A DNA stretch of 64,000 nucleotides from a bacterium (GCA_016125385.1 WGLV01000055.1:1-64000); one strand, 5' to 3'; positions 1-8,983 are shown, counted from the first letter of the stretch. Notes: generated by a model not told the origin, from the letters alone. Translations and numbers: made by a program.

Positions 1-1
1 G

Positions 2-127
2 CGCACCTTCGCCTGGATGAATCATGGCCGCCGGCTATCCAAAGATTATGAAATCCTGCCGGGACATTCAGAAAACTATATTCGCGTTCACGCAATCCGG
101 CAGGTCCTCCGGGCACTCAATTCATGA
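2..127 (+). pseudogene. IS5-family transposase, C-terminal end (cut by window start)
   Basis: An open frame enters from the window edge and runs 41 codons to a TGA. It contains RTFAWMNHGRRLSKDYE, the C-terminal signature of IS5-type DDE transposases. Only the tail is inside the window, so it cannot be judged whether the rest is intact. The stop lies within the last codons of the convergent TPR gene, so the element's end probably falls inside that gene. The exact terminal inverted repeat cannot be placed without the other end of the element. Confidence 0.75.
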
Positions 128-1802
128 AAACAGGTTCTAAAAGAATTTTTTCCGCCGCTTGAAGATCCCGTTCCAAATATTTTGCTTTTGCCCTTATAAG
201 CAAAGCAGTTTCACTCGTTTGGTCGATTGACAACGCGGAATTAATCAGTTCATTCGCCTCTTCAAATTTATTTAAGGCAAGAAGCGATTCAGCCAACGCG
301 CAATATAGCGAAGTATTCGGTGAACACAACTCCATCGCTTGCCGCAGAGTCGATTCTACATTTTCCCATTCCTCACACTCCCGATATATTGATGCAAGAA
401 GCAACCAAAGCGTTACAGCTTTTTTGTTTTTTTCAAGACTATTCAAAAGTATAGTCACCGCTGAACTTTTCATTTTAATTTTTTGCAAAACAATGGCATA
501 ATCTCGTATTTTTTCAATATTTTCAGGATCAATGGCCAGGACATGTTGAAATAAAGGCAATGCTTCATTGAACATTTCCGTACGCAAATAAGATTTCGCC
601 AGCCAATAAGCGGCAACATCATCATTCGGTTTTTTGCAGCAATAATCCGTCAGAAGGGATATCGCTTCAGAATATCGTCCGCACTCAAAAAGAAGCCGTC
701 CATACTCTCTTTGATCGTCTATTTCAACTCCATCGGAGTTTATGATTATAGTATATTCGTCAAGAGCTTTTTCTTTTTCTCCACGTTCATACCATAATTT
801 CGCAACACGTCTTCTTAGCGTGAGATTTTCCGGTGAGTTTTCCAGCGATCGTCTTAGCGACAAGAATCCCTTATCTTTCAATCCGAGTTCGAAGTACAGG
901 TCAGACAGCAATTGATACGTGCGCGAATCTTCCGAATAAAATTGTAATGCATTCAATAAATGAGCGATCGCTCGTTCATGCTGATTTTTAGCGCGTAATT
1001 CACGGGCATGTTTTCGCGCCAGAGATTGGATTCGAGAGGCGACGGGTGGATAAGATTTCGCCAATTTTTCAATGATCGTATCATATAACGCAATCCGATC
1101 ATCCATCGTTAAACTTTTCTTTTTTCTGGATACTACGGATATTATTTTCTTTTTCGTCGGCTCATCCAGAATTTTTAAGCAGTCATATAGCAAATATTCC
1201 GTATTTTTTTCCAAAGATATTTCAGATTTCAATCCAGATTCCAAGTTTTCAAAAAATTTAATTAAGTTTTTATGCAATTTACCAGATTCAAGATATAACC
1301 GCTCTCTGGCTTGCATCAATTTACCGTTGACAATCAGCTTTTTATCCTGTCCGCCAGCATCGGTAAGAATACGAGCGTTGATCGCGGAAATCGAGGCGTT
1401 AATCTTATCGCACAATGCTTGTTTTTGCATAAACAAACCACATGAATTAATGAACTCCTTATATATCGCGTTACTTTTTTGCGTAAGCTGTTTTTGTGAT
1501 TGAAGTATTTTTATTTCATTCGTCACTCTTTTCGCCGCATGATTTATTTCTACAACAGTTCCCTCCTCCATCATTCTTTTAATCTCCGACCAGAACATCT
1601 CGCGGCTATCTTTTTCTCCTTCCTGAGAAGAAAAAGCACTCCGCAGTTCTTCGACGAGTTCATGCCTGCGAAGAGAAGTACGCAATCGTTCTTTTTCGGA
1701 TGATCGTAAATCTTCCTGAAAATCTCTTATTGAGGCGTTTTCAACTACTACGTCCTCTTTGAGAGATTCAGCGATGGAATGCGAATTCCTCCTTTTCATC
1801 AT
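117..1802 (-). CDS. TPR-repeat protein, third gene of FapA operon
   Basis: A 561-residue protein. About the first 260 residues are charged and helical with no family I recognise. From about residue 275 to the end it shows successive tetratricopeptide repeats, with patterns such as AYWLAKSYLRTEMFNEALPLF followed by a proline-containing turn. No signal peptide or membrane segment is visible, so it is probably cytoplasmic and a protein-protein scaffold. The start codon overlaps the stop of the FapA-like gene (ATGA), indicating translational coupling. The final residues, FMN and stop, overlap the tail of an IS5-type transposase on the other strand. The last repeat may therefore be truncated or completed by IS sequence. 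Confidence 0.75.
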   Translation of the reverse strand: MMKRRNSHSIAESLKEDVVVENASIRDFQEDLRSSEKERLRTSLRRHELVEELRSAFSSQEGEKDSREMFWSEIKRMMEEGTVVEINHAAKRVTNEIKILQSQKQLTQKSNAIYKEFINSCGLFMQKQALCDKINASISAINARILTDAGGQDKKLIVNGKLMQARERLYLESGKLHKNLIKFFENLESGLKSEISLEKNTEYLLYDCLKILDEPTKKKIISVVSRKKKSLTMDDRIALYDTIIEKLAKSYPPVASRIQSLARKHARELRAKNQHERAIAHLLNALQFYSEDSRTYQLLSDLYFELGLKDKGFLSLRRSLENSPENLTLRRRVAKLWYERGEKEKALDEYTIIINSDGVEIDDQREYGRLLFECGRYSEAISLLTDYCCKKPNDDVAAYWLAKSYLRTEMFNEALPLFQHVLAIDPENIEKIRDYAIVLQKIKMKSSAVTILLNSLEKNKKAVTLWLLLASIYRECEEWENVESTLRQAMELCSPNTSLYCALAESLLALNKFEEANELINSALSIDQTSETALLIRAKAKYLERDLQAAEKILLEPVFMN

Positions 1803-3577
1803 TCTTCATCCCGCCACGGATATATCTGGATGCGATCTCCCTGTTTTAAAAGCATCGCCGGCCCCGTTGGCTTCAGAATTTTTAAAACCACTCCCTGGAT
1901 TTCGATTTCGACGCCAGGCCAGATGTTTTTTTTCGCCTTAACAACACGCGTTTGTTTTAACGCTTCATCATACTGTATCTGCAGATCATCATACTCCGAT
2001 TGCATTTCAATCGCGTTATGCCGTGCGTTTTCCAGCAGTGAACTCGCTTTTTGGATGGCTTCTTCAATTTCTTTTGAAGGTTCACGAAAGTTCGATTTCT
2101 GTGCGGTTAATGATTCAATCATGTTTTCGCATTGATCAGCCACCGCTTCCTGTTCGGCGACTTTTTTACGCGTCTGTTCAATCGCTTCCGCAATTTGCGC
2201 TATACGCCCTCCCAACCGCACGATCGTCGGTTCTCCGATTTCCGATCCGATGACATTCGCCTTCACCTCACCATCCGCTTCCAAGACGCCTCCTATTATA
2301 CAGCCAGGCTTTCCGGACGCTTCAACACCACCGCCCGCCCATATTTTGCAATGAATAATTTCAGATTCAGCCATCACCTTTCCCAGCGTATCAATCACCG
2401 CTTGAGAAAAAAACTTCGCCGCAACGTCTCCATTGGCTTCGAGCCGGGCTTTGTCTTTACCCTGCACTCCCGACCCTATCGAAATTCCTCCTTTTGTTTC
2501 AAGTCTGGCGCCTTCAACAACACCTTTAACATGAATATCCATATTTGATTTAACCGAAAAATCAGTTAAAACATCACCATCAATTACGACTGCGACATCG
2601 GAATCAATGTTTCCCGTCGTATACGAGATGTTACTTGTTATATGAAGCATGGGTTGAACATTGAATTTTCCATTTTTTATCGTGACGCAACAATCTTGAA
2701 CGACTTGCAAGCAGGTTCCATCCGCAGACGTTTTCGTAAACGCAATATCCGGAAGCTGAGCCTCGAGAGGTTTCGGAGGATTCAGCGTTTTGCCCGTCAC
2801 TGTATATCCCAATTGGCCCGGAGTTGGAGGAATCAGTCTCATCAGGACCGCGTTCTCGGTGAGATATTCAAATAACCGGATATCCTTAAATGATACATTT
2901 CCATTTTCGAGCAATTTTGGGGCATGACTGATATCTTCAATCGAAATTTCATATTTCAAACGGCCATTGACCCCCGGGACGGGCTCTTTGCCATTCGCAA
3001 CGCAAATTTCACGGTCACAACAAGGGGTGGTAAAAATTTTCTCAATCGAGCTCGGTTCAACGCCCTGAATCACTCCATTGCGCGCTAATTCAGTTTTGAC
3101 GTCTTCAATCCGAAAGAAGTCCAGCTCTTCTGAACGAATCATCACCCAGGCGCGCATTTCATCATTGCTCACACGGACAGCGGGGCCAAACAAGCGAATG
3201 GCATCGACCAGAAAAAGGGGAAAGTTCAGCTTCGGATCGACCTCCATCCCGCTTATTTTAACGTTAAGGTGAGTGGGCAGTTTTCGAACGCACTTTACGA
3301 TTGAATTGGCGGCGTTGACTCCCGCCTCCCGTACGCGGTCTTCCGGCATGGTTTCCGATATCAAGTTGAGCGTGTTCAGAAAACCATTAATATCTTCCAG
3401 TTCAACAAACGCGGCAGTCAACTTTACGCTGGGATCGCGCCGCAATTTATCGTTTAATTCAGATAATCCCTCGCTCAATCGATTCAAACCGGATTGGATC
3501 GCCTCAGCGCGGCTTTTAAACGCATTGTGTTGAGATTCTCTATTCACCATACCGCTGTTCCCGATTGAAATAGTCAC
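1799..3577 (-). CDS. FapA/DUF342-family protein
   Basis: A 592-residue protein of the DUF342 (flagellar assembly protein A) type. The central region, roughly residues 300-450, is a run of short beta-strand repeats rich in G, D and V (VVIDGDVLTDFSVKSNMDI, GVVEGARLETKGGISIGSGV), as in the FapA beta-helix. A coiled coil follows at about 460-550, then a small beta domain ending in GDRIQIYPW. There is no signal peptide. Family members affect polar flagellar or pilus placement or polymer assembly, but no flagellar genes are in view. The gene is middle in an operon: it starts one base after the upstream gene ends and overlaps the TPR gene by four bases. The function here is inferred only as a cytoplasmic scaffold or assembly factor. 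Confidence 0.75.
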   Translation of the reverse strand: MTISIGNSGMVNRESQHNAFKSRAEAIQSGLNRLSEGLSELNDKLRRDPSVKLTAAFVELEDINGFLNTLNLISETMPEDRVREAGVNAANSIVKCVRKLPTHLNVKISGMEVDPKLNFPLFLVDAIRLFGPAVRVSNDEMRAWVMIRSEELDFFRIEDVKTELARNGVIQGVEPSSIEKIFTTPCCDREICVANGKEPVPGVNGRLKYEISIEDISHAPKLLENGNVSFKDIRLFEYLTENAVLMRLIPPTPGQLGYTVTGKTLNPPKPLEAQLPDIAFTKTSADGTCLQVVQDCCVTIKNGKFNVQPMLHITSNISYTTGNIDSDVAVVIDGDVLTDFSVKSNMDIHVKGVVEGARLETKGGISIGSGVQGKDKARLEANGDVAAKFFSQAVIDTLGKVMAESEIIHCKIWAGGGVEASGKPGCIIGGVLEADGEVKANVIGSEIGEPTIVRLGGRIAQIAEAIEQTRKKVAEQEAVADQCENMIESLTAQKSNFREPSKEIEEAIQKASSLLENARHNAIEMQSEYDDLQIQYDEALKQTRVVKAKKNIWPGVEIEIQGVVLKILKPTGPAMLLKQGDRIQIYPWRDEE

Positions 3578-3578
3578 T

Positions 3579-4697
3579 TCATGAATCGTTATTCATCCGA
3601 TCCGATTGCTGCTGATATGCCATGCGTGACGTCTTCTTCTTTTTCACGCTGGACTCAGCCTTTTTAACGCTTTTTTCTTCATCCGTGGAATGCATGATCG
3701 ATTTTCGAGCGCTTTGAAAAATTTCCACCAGCATCAAGCATTGATTGAATAACGGCGTTAAATACTGATCGTCGGCTTCACGGAAAAAATCTTTTTTCTC
3801 ATCGAGTTCTTCAATCGCCAGTTCGGCGATCGTAAGGAACAGCGGCCGTGCCGCGGCAATTCGATCATCGATCTCGGCTGAGATCTCATTCAATCGCGGC
3901 GAATATTGCCTTTCGCGATCAAAGTACGCGATTTCATCAAAATTGCGCGTTATCAAACCAACTCCATCCGCAATCAGATTAAATTCAAAAAGGTACAATT
4001 GCTGTTTTGTTTGAAGGAACGCGTTACGGCACGCTTTCGCTTTTTTGATATAGGGTTCCAAACGCTTCTGCACGGCCAGATATTCTTCCATGTGGCGATC
4101 GCAGTACGATTGGCGAACATCCGCATCTTTAAGATCATTGCGATTCAACGCGTCAAGCATATCCCGTTTGGCGGATTCCATCTCGCGATAGATCGGATCT
4201 TCTTCCTTCTTTCGTTGAATCGCTTCTTCAAAAACTCTCAATTCACGCGCATGACTGACCGAACGATTATGGATACCTTCCAGATCTCTCATCCGGAGCG
4301 TCATATCAGGGCTGTCATCAGGGGAGACTTGTTTGATCGCCGCGCACAGAGTGCGGCAGGCCTCGATTCGGCGGGTAATTTCGCTGGAAATCGCATTATC
4401 GCCCCGAAGCGCGCGCTGGCGGTATTTTAAGCCTGAAACGCGCCGCTGCTTGGCGAGAATCGCGTTCATTTCACCGCGAGTGATCCAGACGATTCGTCCG
4501 CCTCTCACGGTTTTAACCATCTCTTTCGGATCGATTCCCTGTTTTTCCGCTTTCACGGAAGAAACGACCTGATCCATATCAATCAAGAGTTTCTGAATGT
4601 CTTCGAGGGAATACTGATCGCGCACATTAAATTTACGTTCCTGAAATTCCTCCAGGTTCTCATTTCCATCGCTGGTTGGATTATGACGATCGCTCAT
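3579..4697 (-). CDS. Unknown helical protein, first gene of FapA operon
   Basis: A 372-residue, highly charged, mostly helical protein with no signal peptide or membrane span. The N-terminal third contains IDMDQVVSSVKAEKQG and a short beta-like stretch, GGRIVWITRGEMNAILAKQ. The rest looks like coiled coil or a helical bundle. The C-terminus is a lysine- and serine-rich tail (KKAESSVKKKKTSR), which could bind nucleic acid or acidic surfaces. I do not recognise the family. It is separated by one base from the FapA-like gene and must be cotranscribed with it and the TPR gene. A purine-rich stretch GGGGGGAGGAAAA precedes the ATG and can serve as the ribosome binding site. Confidence 0.6.
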   Translation of the reverse strand: MSDRHNPTSDGNENLEEFQERKFNVRDQYSLEDIQKLLIDMDQVVSSVKAEKQGIDPKEMVKTVRGGRIVWITRGEMNAILAKQRRVSGLKYRQRALRGDNAISSEITRRIEACRTLCAAIKQVSPDDSPDMTLRMRDLEGIHNRSVSHARELRVFEEAIQRKKEEDPIYREMESAKRDMLDALNRNDLKDADVRQSYCDRHMEEYLAVQKRLEPYIKKAKACRNAFLQTKQQLYLFEFNLIADGVGLITRNFDEIAYFDRERQYSPRLNEISAEIDDRIAAARPLFLTIAELAIEELDEKKDFFREADDQYLTPLFNQCLMLVEIFQSARKSIMHSTDEEKSVKKAESSVKKKKTSRMAYQQQSDRMNNDS

Positions 4698-5138
4698 TTT
4701 TCCTCCCCCCAGTCCGGTCCCGCTTAAATTGTTTCAGTTATGTTGTCTATTTCCGCTTCATCATGACTCAACGCAGATTTGATTTTTACGGGATCGTTTT
4801 CATTCATAGATACCGATCGGCTCTGGCCCCTCATTTGCGCAACCACACAGAATCGATACAATTTCGACAAGCAAGACAAAAAGAGGTTTGCATAACAAAT
4901 CCGGCATTAAGAAGATTATCTATTCATGATATATTATAAACGATTTGCAACAAAACTCATCCCGTAAATAGTCAAAATTCTGGACATTTTAAAAGAAAAT
5001 CGCCAAGATTATTTAAATGCAAGCCTATAGAATGGTTATATAAAATTAGTTGATCATTTGCTCATGGAATCAGTCTTTCCCATCCTCCAGAATCTATTTT
5101 TCTCACTCCAACTGGCATCATTTTATGGGGGCAAATCA
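4698..5138. other. Gene-free, AT-rich stretch between FapA operon and IS3 remnant
   Basis: About 440 bases without a convincing gene. It must hold the promoter of the minus-strand FapA operon. A TATAAT on the minus strand near 4933-4939 is a possible -10 box, but no good -35 box stands 16-18 bases away. The right part, 5060-5138, may be the left portion of the IS3-type element or its scar. No terminal repeat was found by eye. Confidence 0.5.
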
Positions 5139-5564
5139 ATGCCACGCCGTCGTCCGATGGTGAAGTCGTTGCAATCGGGCTATGGAATCAGTGAAAGACA
5201 TGCGTGCAGGCTACTTGTCATTCGACGATCCACGTATCGATCTCAAGCGCATCTCCGGGATGACCGGGCGTTGCGTTTGCGGATCAAGGAATTATCGGAG
5301 ACGTACGTTCGATATGGATACCGTCGGCTGCACATCCTTCTTCTGCGAGAAGGTTGGCGCATCAATCACAAGGTTGTCCATCGAATCTATAGAGAAGAGG
5401 GGCTTTCGCTTCGATTGAAGACGCGCAAGAAACGGGGCAATCAACCGAAACTTCCGTTGACGACGCCGAATCGCCCCAACGAGTGCTGGACGATGGACTT
5501 CATGTCGGATCGCTTGGAAGACGGCAGGCGATTTTGTTTGCCGCTATCTGGTGGTTGTGCGTAA
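5139..5564 (+). pseudogene. Truncated IS3-family transposase (OrfB type)
   Basis: The frame encodes the helix-turn-helix/HTH_21 part and the beginning of the rve integrase core of an IS3-type OrfB: YGISERHACRLLVIRRSTYR, then YVRYGYRRLHILLLREGW, then NECWTMDFMSDRLEDGRRF. WTMDF carries the first Asp of the DDE triad. Family members continue for about 150 residues with the other two acidic residues. Here the frame ends a few codons later and nothing homologous was seen downstream in other frames. No OrfA is visible upstream. It is therefore a non-functional remnant immediately upstream of the response regulator gene. Confidence 0.85.
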
Positions 5565-5698
5565 GATTAAAATAAGTTCATCCGGCTATAATTCACGATC
5601 ATCATCGGCTTGTTGATTTCAGCAATCCGCTTTCTCGTACCAACTCCATCGCCATGAATGGAGACAGGCTCATCCACCCCGGTATAGAATGATCCATC

Positions 5699-6364
5699 AT
5701 GCGCATCCTTCTCATTGAAGATTCAGTCAAACTCCAACGCTCGATCTCCGCGGGTTTGCGGAATCGCGGCTTCCGCGTGGACGTGACGGGCGACGGGACG
5801 GACGGATTGTGGCGCGCTCAGACGCTCGACTACGACGCGATCATCCTCGATCTCATGCTGCCTGGACTGGATGGTCTGTCTCTGTTGAGGGAGTTGCGGC
5901 GGCAGAAAAAAGAGGTTCACGTTCTGATTCTGTCCGCACGAGATACGGTTGAAGACCGGGTTACCGGGCTCTCGGAAGGCGCGGACGACTACCTGATCAA
6001 ACCCTTCGCGTTTGAAGAATTATTAGCGCGAGTGCAGGCGTTGATCCGCAGACGATACGGCATCAAACAGACGGTTATTCCAATTGGCCGGGCGGAACTG
6101 GATCTTGCGGGCAAGTCGCTCGTGTTGAACGGCGTCCGCGTCGAGCTGCCGCCTCGCGAATACGCGCTGTTTGAATTACTGGCCTTAAAGCGGGGAGCCG
6201 TGGTCTCACGCAAGGAAATCGAAGAGCACATCTACGATGATCTGGCGGAGCCGTCTAGCAACGTCGTAGACGCAGCCGTCTGTTCTCTCAGAAAATTGCT
6301 GGACATTCACGGGATCGGCGTCGCCATCACAACCCGCAGGGGGATGGGGTATCTCATTGATTGA
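5699..6364 (+). CDS. OmpR/PhoB-family response regulator
   Basis: A 221-residue two-domain regulator. The receiver domain (1-115) has acidic residues E7 and D8, phospho-acceptor D51 in IILDLMLPG, S79 and K101 in IKPF. The C-terminal half is a winged-helix DNA-binding domain ending VAITTRRGMGYLI. The gene overlaps the histidine kinase gene by eight bases, so the two are coupled. No good Shine-Dalgarno sequence precedes the ATG; a TATAGAAT box ends nine bases upstream, which would allow a leaderless transcript (weak). Position suggests that it controls the PepSY-like gene and RND efflux genes downstream. Confidence 0.93.
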   Translation: MRILLIEDSVKLQRSISAGLRNRGFRVDVTGDGTDGLWRAQTLDYDAIILDLMLPGLDGLSLLRELRRQKKEVHVLILSARDTVEDRVTGLSEGADDYLIKPFAFEELLARVQALIRRRYGIKQTVIPIGRAELDLAGKSLVLNGVRVELPPREYALFELLALKRGAVVSRKEIEEHIYDDLAEPSSNVVDAAVCSLRKLLDIHGIGVAITTRRGMGYLID

Positions 6365-7802
6365 GACGAATCGGAATCATTCGCGAGCAGGCCGAAGCCT
6401 CGTCCAGATCATTCTGTTTCGATTGCTCTGGGCCACGGTGGCGATATTCATCGTCACGGGCTTGGTTTTATCTCTCCACATCAAACAGGAATTAACCGAA
6501 TCGCTCGACCGAGAATTACTCGCCCGGGCCGAATCGTTCATCGCGTCCGCGCACCTCGATGAAAACGGAGTTTTTGAGCTCGATTTATCCGATGCGGCGA
6601 TCCCCGAATATGGACAGGGGAAACTCTCCGCGTTTTATCTCATCAGCCAGGATGACGGCGATGAAGTAAAACGGTCGGCATCCCTCGCTTCCATTCCGTT
6701 CAATCTCCCTGACCGGAAACAACCGTATCCAATCGACGAACCGGTTTACTGGCATCGATCCATTGGCGAACTTCACGTCCGGCTGGTTACGCTACGCAGC
6801 CGAATCGCCTCCGAGCCGGACAACACCGCTGAAATTCCGGCGTCAGCGGTTTATCTTTTCACGGTCGGGTTGGATACCGGTGAAACCAATGAAACGGTTT
6901 ACGAGCTTCTCTTCTCGCTCATTCTGTCGATGGGCGCGGGATTATTTATTTTACTGGTTTCAGGCCGCTACGTGATTCAGGAATGCTTCAAGCCTCTGCA
7001 TCGCATGGAACGGGAAGTGCGCGCTCTGAATCCGGATCGTCTCACTCCCATCGCCGTCCCGCCCATCGGCGAACTGGCGGAAGTCGCCCGAGCCTTCAAT
7101 GACGCAATCATGGAGTTAAAGAACGCGTTTGAACGCGAACGCCGATTCACCGCCGACGTGGCGCATGAATTGAGAACGCCTATCAGCGAAATCCGCGCCG
7201 CGGCGGAGGTTTCGTTATCGCAACCCGGGGAGTTGGAACCGCTTCGGCTCGGCTTACTCAAAGATATTCTGGATTCCTCTAAAAGCATGCAACAAACCAT
7301 CCAGGCATTGTTGACGCTGGCGCGATGCGACGCGGGGCGGTATCCGCTGCAAACCGAACCAATCGAGTTCGAGCCATTCCTCCATGACCAATGGACGCCG
7401 TTTGAAGCAGCCGCTCGACAGCGCGGGCTTGAGGTTACCTGCTCAGTCGCACCGGCGAAAATTCTGCATGGCGATCGTGATATTCTGGCCACGATTTTGA
7501 GCAACCTGTTTTCAAACGCGGTCGAGTACACGCCAGAGAGCGGGACGCTTGAATGGGAAGCGGATGTGACGGACGGACGGCTCGACTTTCGAATCTCAAA
7601 TACAGCGGGCGATTTAACCACCGACGACCTGCCTCGCATGAGTGAACGATTCTGGCGCAAGGACGCCGCTCGCTCGTCAAACGAGGCTCATAGCGGACTG
7701 GGGCTGCCCTTAGCCGCCGCTCTGGCGGACGTAGCCGGGCTGACTCTCGGACTCAAACTCAATGGCGGCCGGTTAAGCGTTTCAATCCACCCCGCTAACT
7801 AA
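6357..7802 (+). CDS. Membrane sensor histidine kinase
   Basis: A 481-residue class I kinase, partner of the regulator it overlaps. A first membrane helix lies at about residues 18-41 and a second at about 180-204, flanking a sensor domain of some 140 residues. A HAMP-like region and the dimerisation helix follow, with H270 in FTADVAHELRTPISEI. The N box is LSNLFSNAVEYTPESG. The ATPase domain lacks a classical DxGxG box and reads NTAGDLTTDDL there, followed by GLGLPLAAALA as G2. That layout is seen in efflux-linked kinases of this type. The ligand is unknown; metals or envelope stress are plausible because of the downstream RND pump. Confidence 0.92.
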   Translation: MIETNRNHSRAGRSLVQIILFRLLWATVAIFIVTGLVLSLHIKQELTESLDRELLARAESFIASAHLDENGVFELDLSDAAIPEYGQGKLSAFYLISQDDGDEVKRSASLASIPFNLPDRKQPYPIDEPVYWHRSIGELHVRLVTLRSRIASEPDNTAEIPASAVYLFTVGLDTGETNETVYELLFSLILSMGAGLFILLVSGRYVIQECFKPLHRMEREVRALNPDRLTPIAVPPIGELAEVARAFNDAIMELKNAFERERRFTADVAHELRTPISEIRAAAEVSLSQPGELEPLRLGLLKDILDSSKSMQQTIQALLTLARCDAGRYPLQTEPIEFEPFLHDQWTPFEAAARQRGLEVTCSVAPAKILHGDRDILATILSNLFSNAVEYTPESGTLEWEADVTDGRLDFRISNTAGDLTTDDLPRMSERFWRKDAARSSNEAHSGLGLPLAAALADVAGLTLGLKLNGGRLSVSIHPAN

Positions 7803-7820
7803 TCACATTTTTTTTCCACC

Positions 7821-7842
7821 ATCATCTTCTCATCATCTTCAA
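7821..7842. promoter_or_regulatory. Candidate response-regulator operator: 11-bp-period direct repeat
   Basis: ATCATCTTC occurs at 7821-7829 and again at 7832-7840, giving two tandem half-sites with an exact 11-base period. OmpR/PhoB-type regulators bind such head-to-tail repeats one helical turn apart. The site lies between the kinase stop and the PepSY-like gene, about 65 bases before that gene's ribosome binding site. Regulation by the upstream regulator is inference. Confidence 0.4.
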
Positions 7843-7905
7843 CGAGTTACCGTTCCATCAAGTATTCCACGAATCCTGTTGAAACACATTCTGAAGGAGG
7901 ACATG

Positions 7906-8931
7906 ATGAAGACAATTACATCAACCGGATTAAGAATCGGGACGGGCCTGCTCGTTCTATGCATCGCCTCTGTCGCCACGTTTACCGCATTCAGCGGCTT
8001 TGCGGGGGAAACGGAAGTTCAATTATCGGATGTACCCGCCGCCGTCAAAACTGCGATTGAAGCGCACGCCGCCGGACTGGAGATCCAGACGATCGAGTTC
8101 GACGACGAAGAGGGCGAGGGCGTGTATGACGTCGAAGTCATCAAAGACGGCGAGGTGCGGGAATTCAGCGTCGATAAAAGCGGAAAATTTCTGGGATTTG
8201 AAGAAGACGAGCATCAAGCCGACGATGATCACGCCAACATCAAGGAAGACGATGACGACGAAGAAGATGACGACGGTCCCAGCGCGAAAATGGAAGAAGA
8301 CGCCGATGAGGAAGATGAAGAAGAATTCACAATGGAATTCGGCGTCGATAAAAACGAACTGACATCAACCGGCGTGAATCCCTATTTCAACCTGACGCCC
8401 GGTTATCAACTGGTGCTGGAAGATGAGGACGGACGCCTTCAAATCACCGTTCTGAATGAAACGAAAACAGTTGACGGAGTCGAGACGCGCGTGGTCGAAG
8501 AACGTGAATGGGAAGACGGCAATTTGGCCGAAGTGTCGAAGAATTTCTTCGCTATCAGCAAGCGTACCAACAGTGTGTTTTATTTCGGCGAAGAAGTTGA
8601 TATCTATGAAAACGGCAAAGTGACCAAACACGAAGGCGGCTGGCTGGCGGGCCAGAATGGCGCCCGGTTCGGCCTGATAATGCCGGGGCAGGTCTTGCTC
8701 GACGCCAAATATTACCAGGAGCTCGCCCCCGGCAAGGCAATGGACCGCGCCGAAATCGAAGATATCGACGAAACCGTCGAAACCCCGATGGGCGTTTATA
8801 AAAACTGCCTCGTTACGGAAGAGACCACGCCGCTGGAACCGAACGAAAAAGAGAAAAAATATTACGCCGCCGGCGTCGGTCTGATTCAGGAAGAAGGTAT
8901 GAAACTGGTTAAAGCATCCACAGCGGAATGA
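7906..8931 (+). CDS. Secreted PepSY-like protein with acidic linker
   Basis: A 341-residue exported protein. The start is placed at the second of two consecutive ATGs because GGAGG stands five bases before it. A signal peptide (TGLRIGTGLLVLCIASVATF) is followed by a PepSY-like module at about residues 35-95 (LSDVPAAVKTAIEAHAAG then YDVEVIKDGEVREFSVD). A linker of almost pure Asp and Glu follows (about 100-140). The C-terminal domain has NPYFNLTPGYQLVLE, YFGE, GGWLAGQNGARFGLIM and KYYAAGVGLIQEE. This arrangement is seen in periplasmic proteins often located beside two-component systems. It lies between such a system and an RND pump, suggesting a cation- or envelope-related role. It is followed by an intrinsic terminator. 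Confidence 0.75.
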   Translation: MKTITSTGLRIGTGLLVLCIASVATFTAFSGFAGETEVQLSDVPAAVKTAIEAHAAGLEIQTIEFDDEEGEGVYDVEVIKDGEVREFSVDKSGKFLGFEEDEHQADDDHANIKEDDDDEEDDDGPSAKMEEDADEEDEEEFTMEFGVDKNELTSTGVNPYFNLTPGYQLVLEDEDGRLQITVLNETKTVDGVETRVVEEREWEDGNLAEVSKNFFAISKRTNSVFYFGEEVDIYENGKVTKHEGGWLAGQNGARFGLIMPGQVLLDAKYYQELAPGKAMDRAEIEDIDETVETPMGVYKNCLVTEETTPLEPNEKEKKYYAAGVGLIQEEGMKLVKASTAE

Positions 8932-8952
8932 AATCCGATCCCCGATCGATGG

Positions 8953-8983
8953 AACATCCCTCCGCCCGGCGCGGGGGGATGTT
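8953..8983 (+). terminator. Intrinsic terminator after PepSY-like gene
   Basis: A 13-bp stem with a single G-U wobble (AACATCCCTCCGC with GCGGGGGGATGTT) closes a five-base loop. The downstream bases are moderately T-rich. It separates the PepSY-like gene from the efflux operon. Confidence 0.75.

Noticed and set aside
6977..7660. 227-codon open frame opposite the histidine kinase gene
   Set aside because: It mirrors the codon pattern of the kinase, lacks a ribosome binding site and has no recognisable domain.
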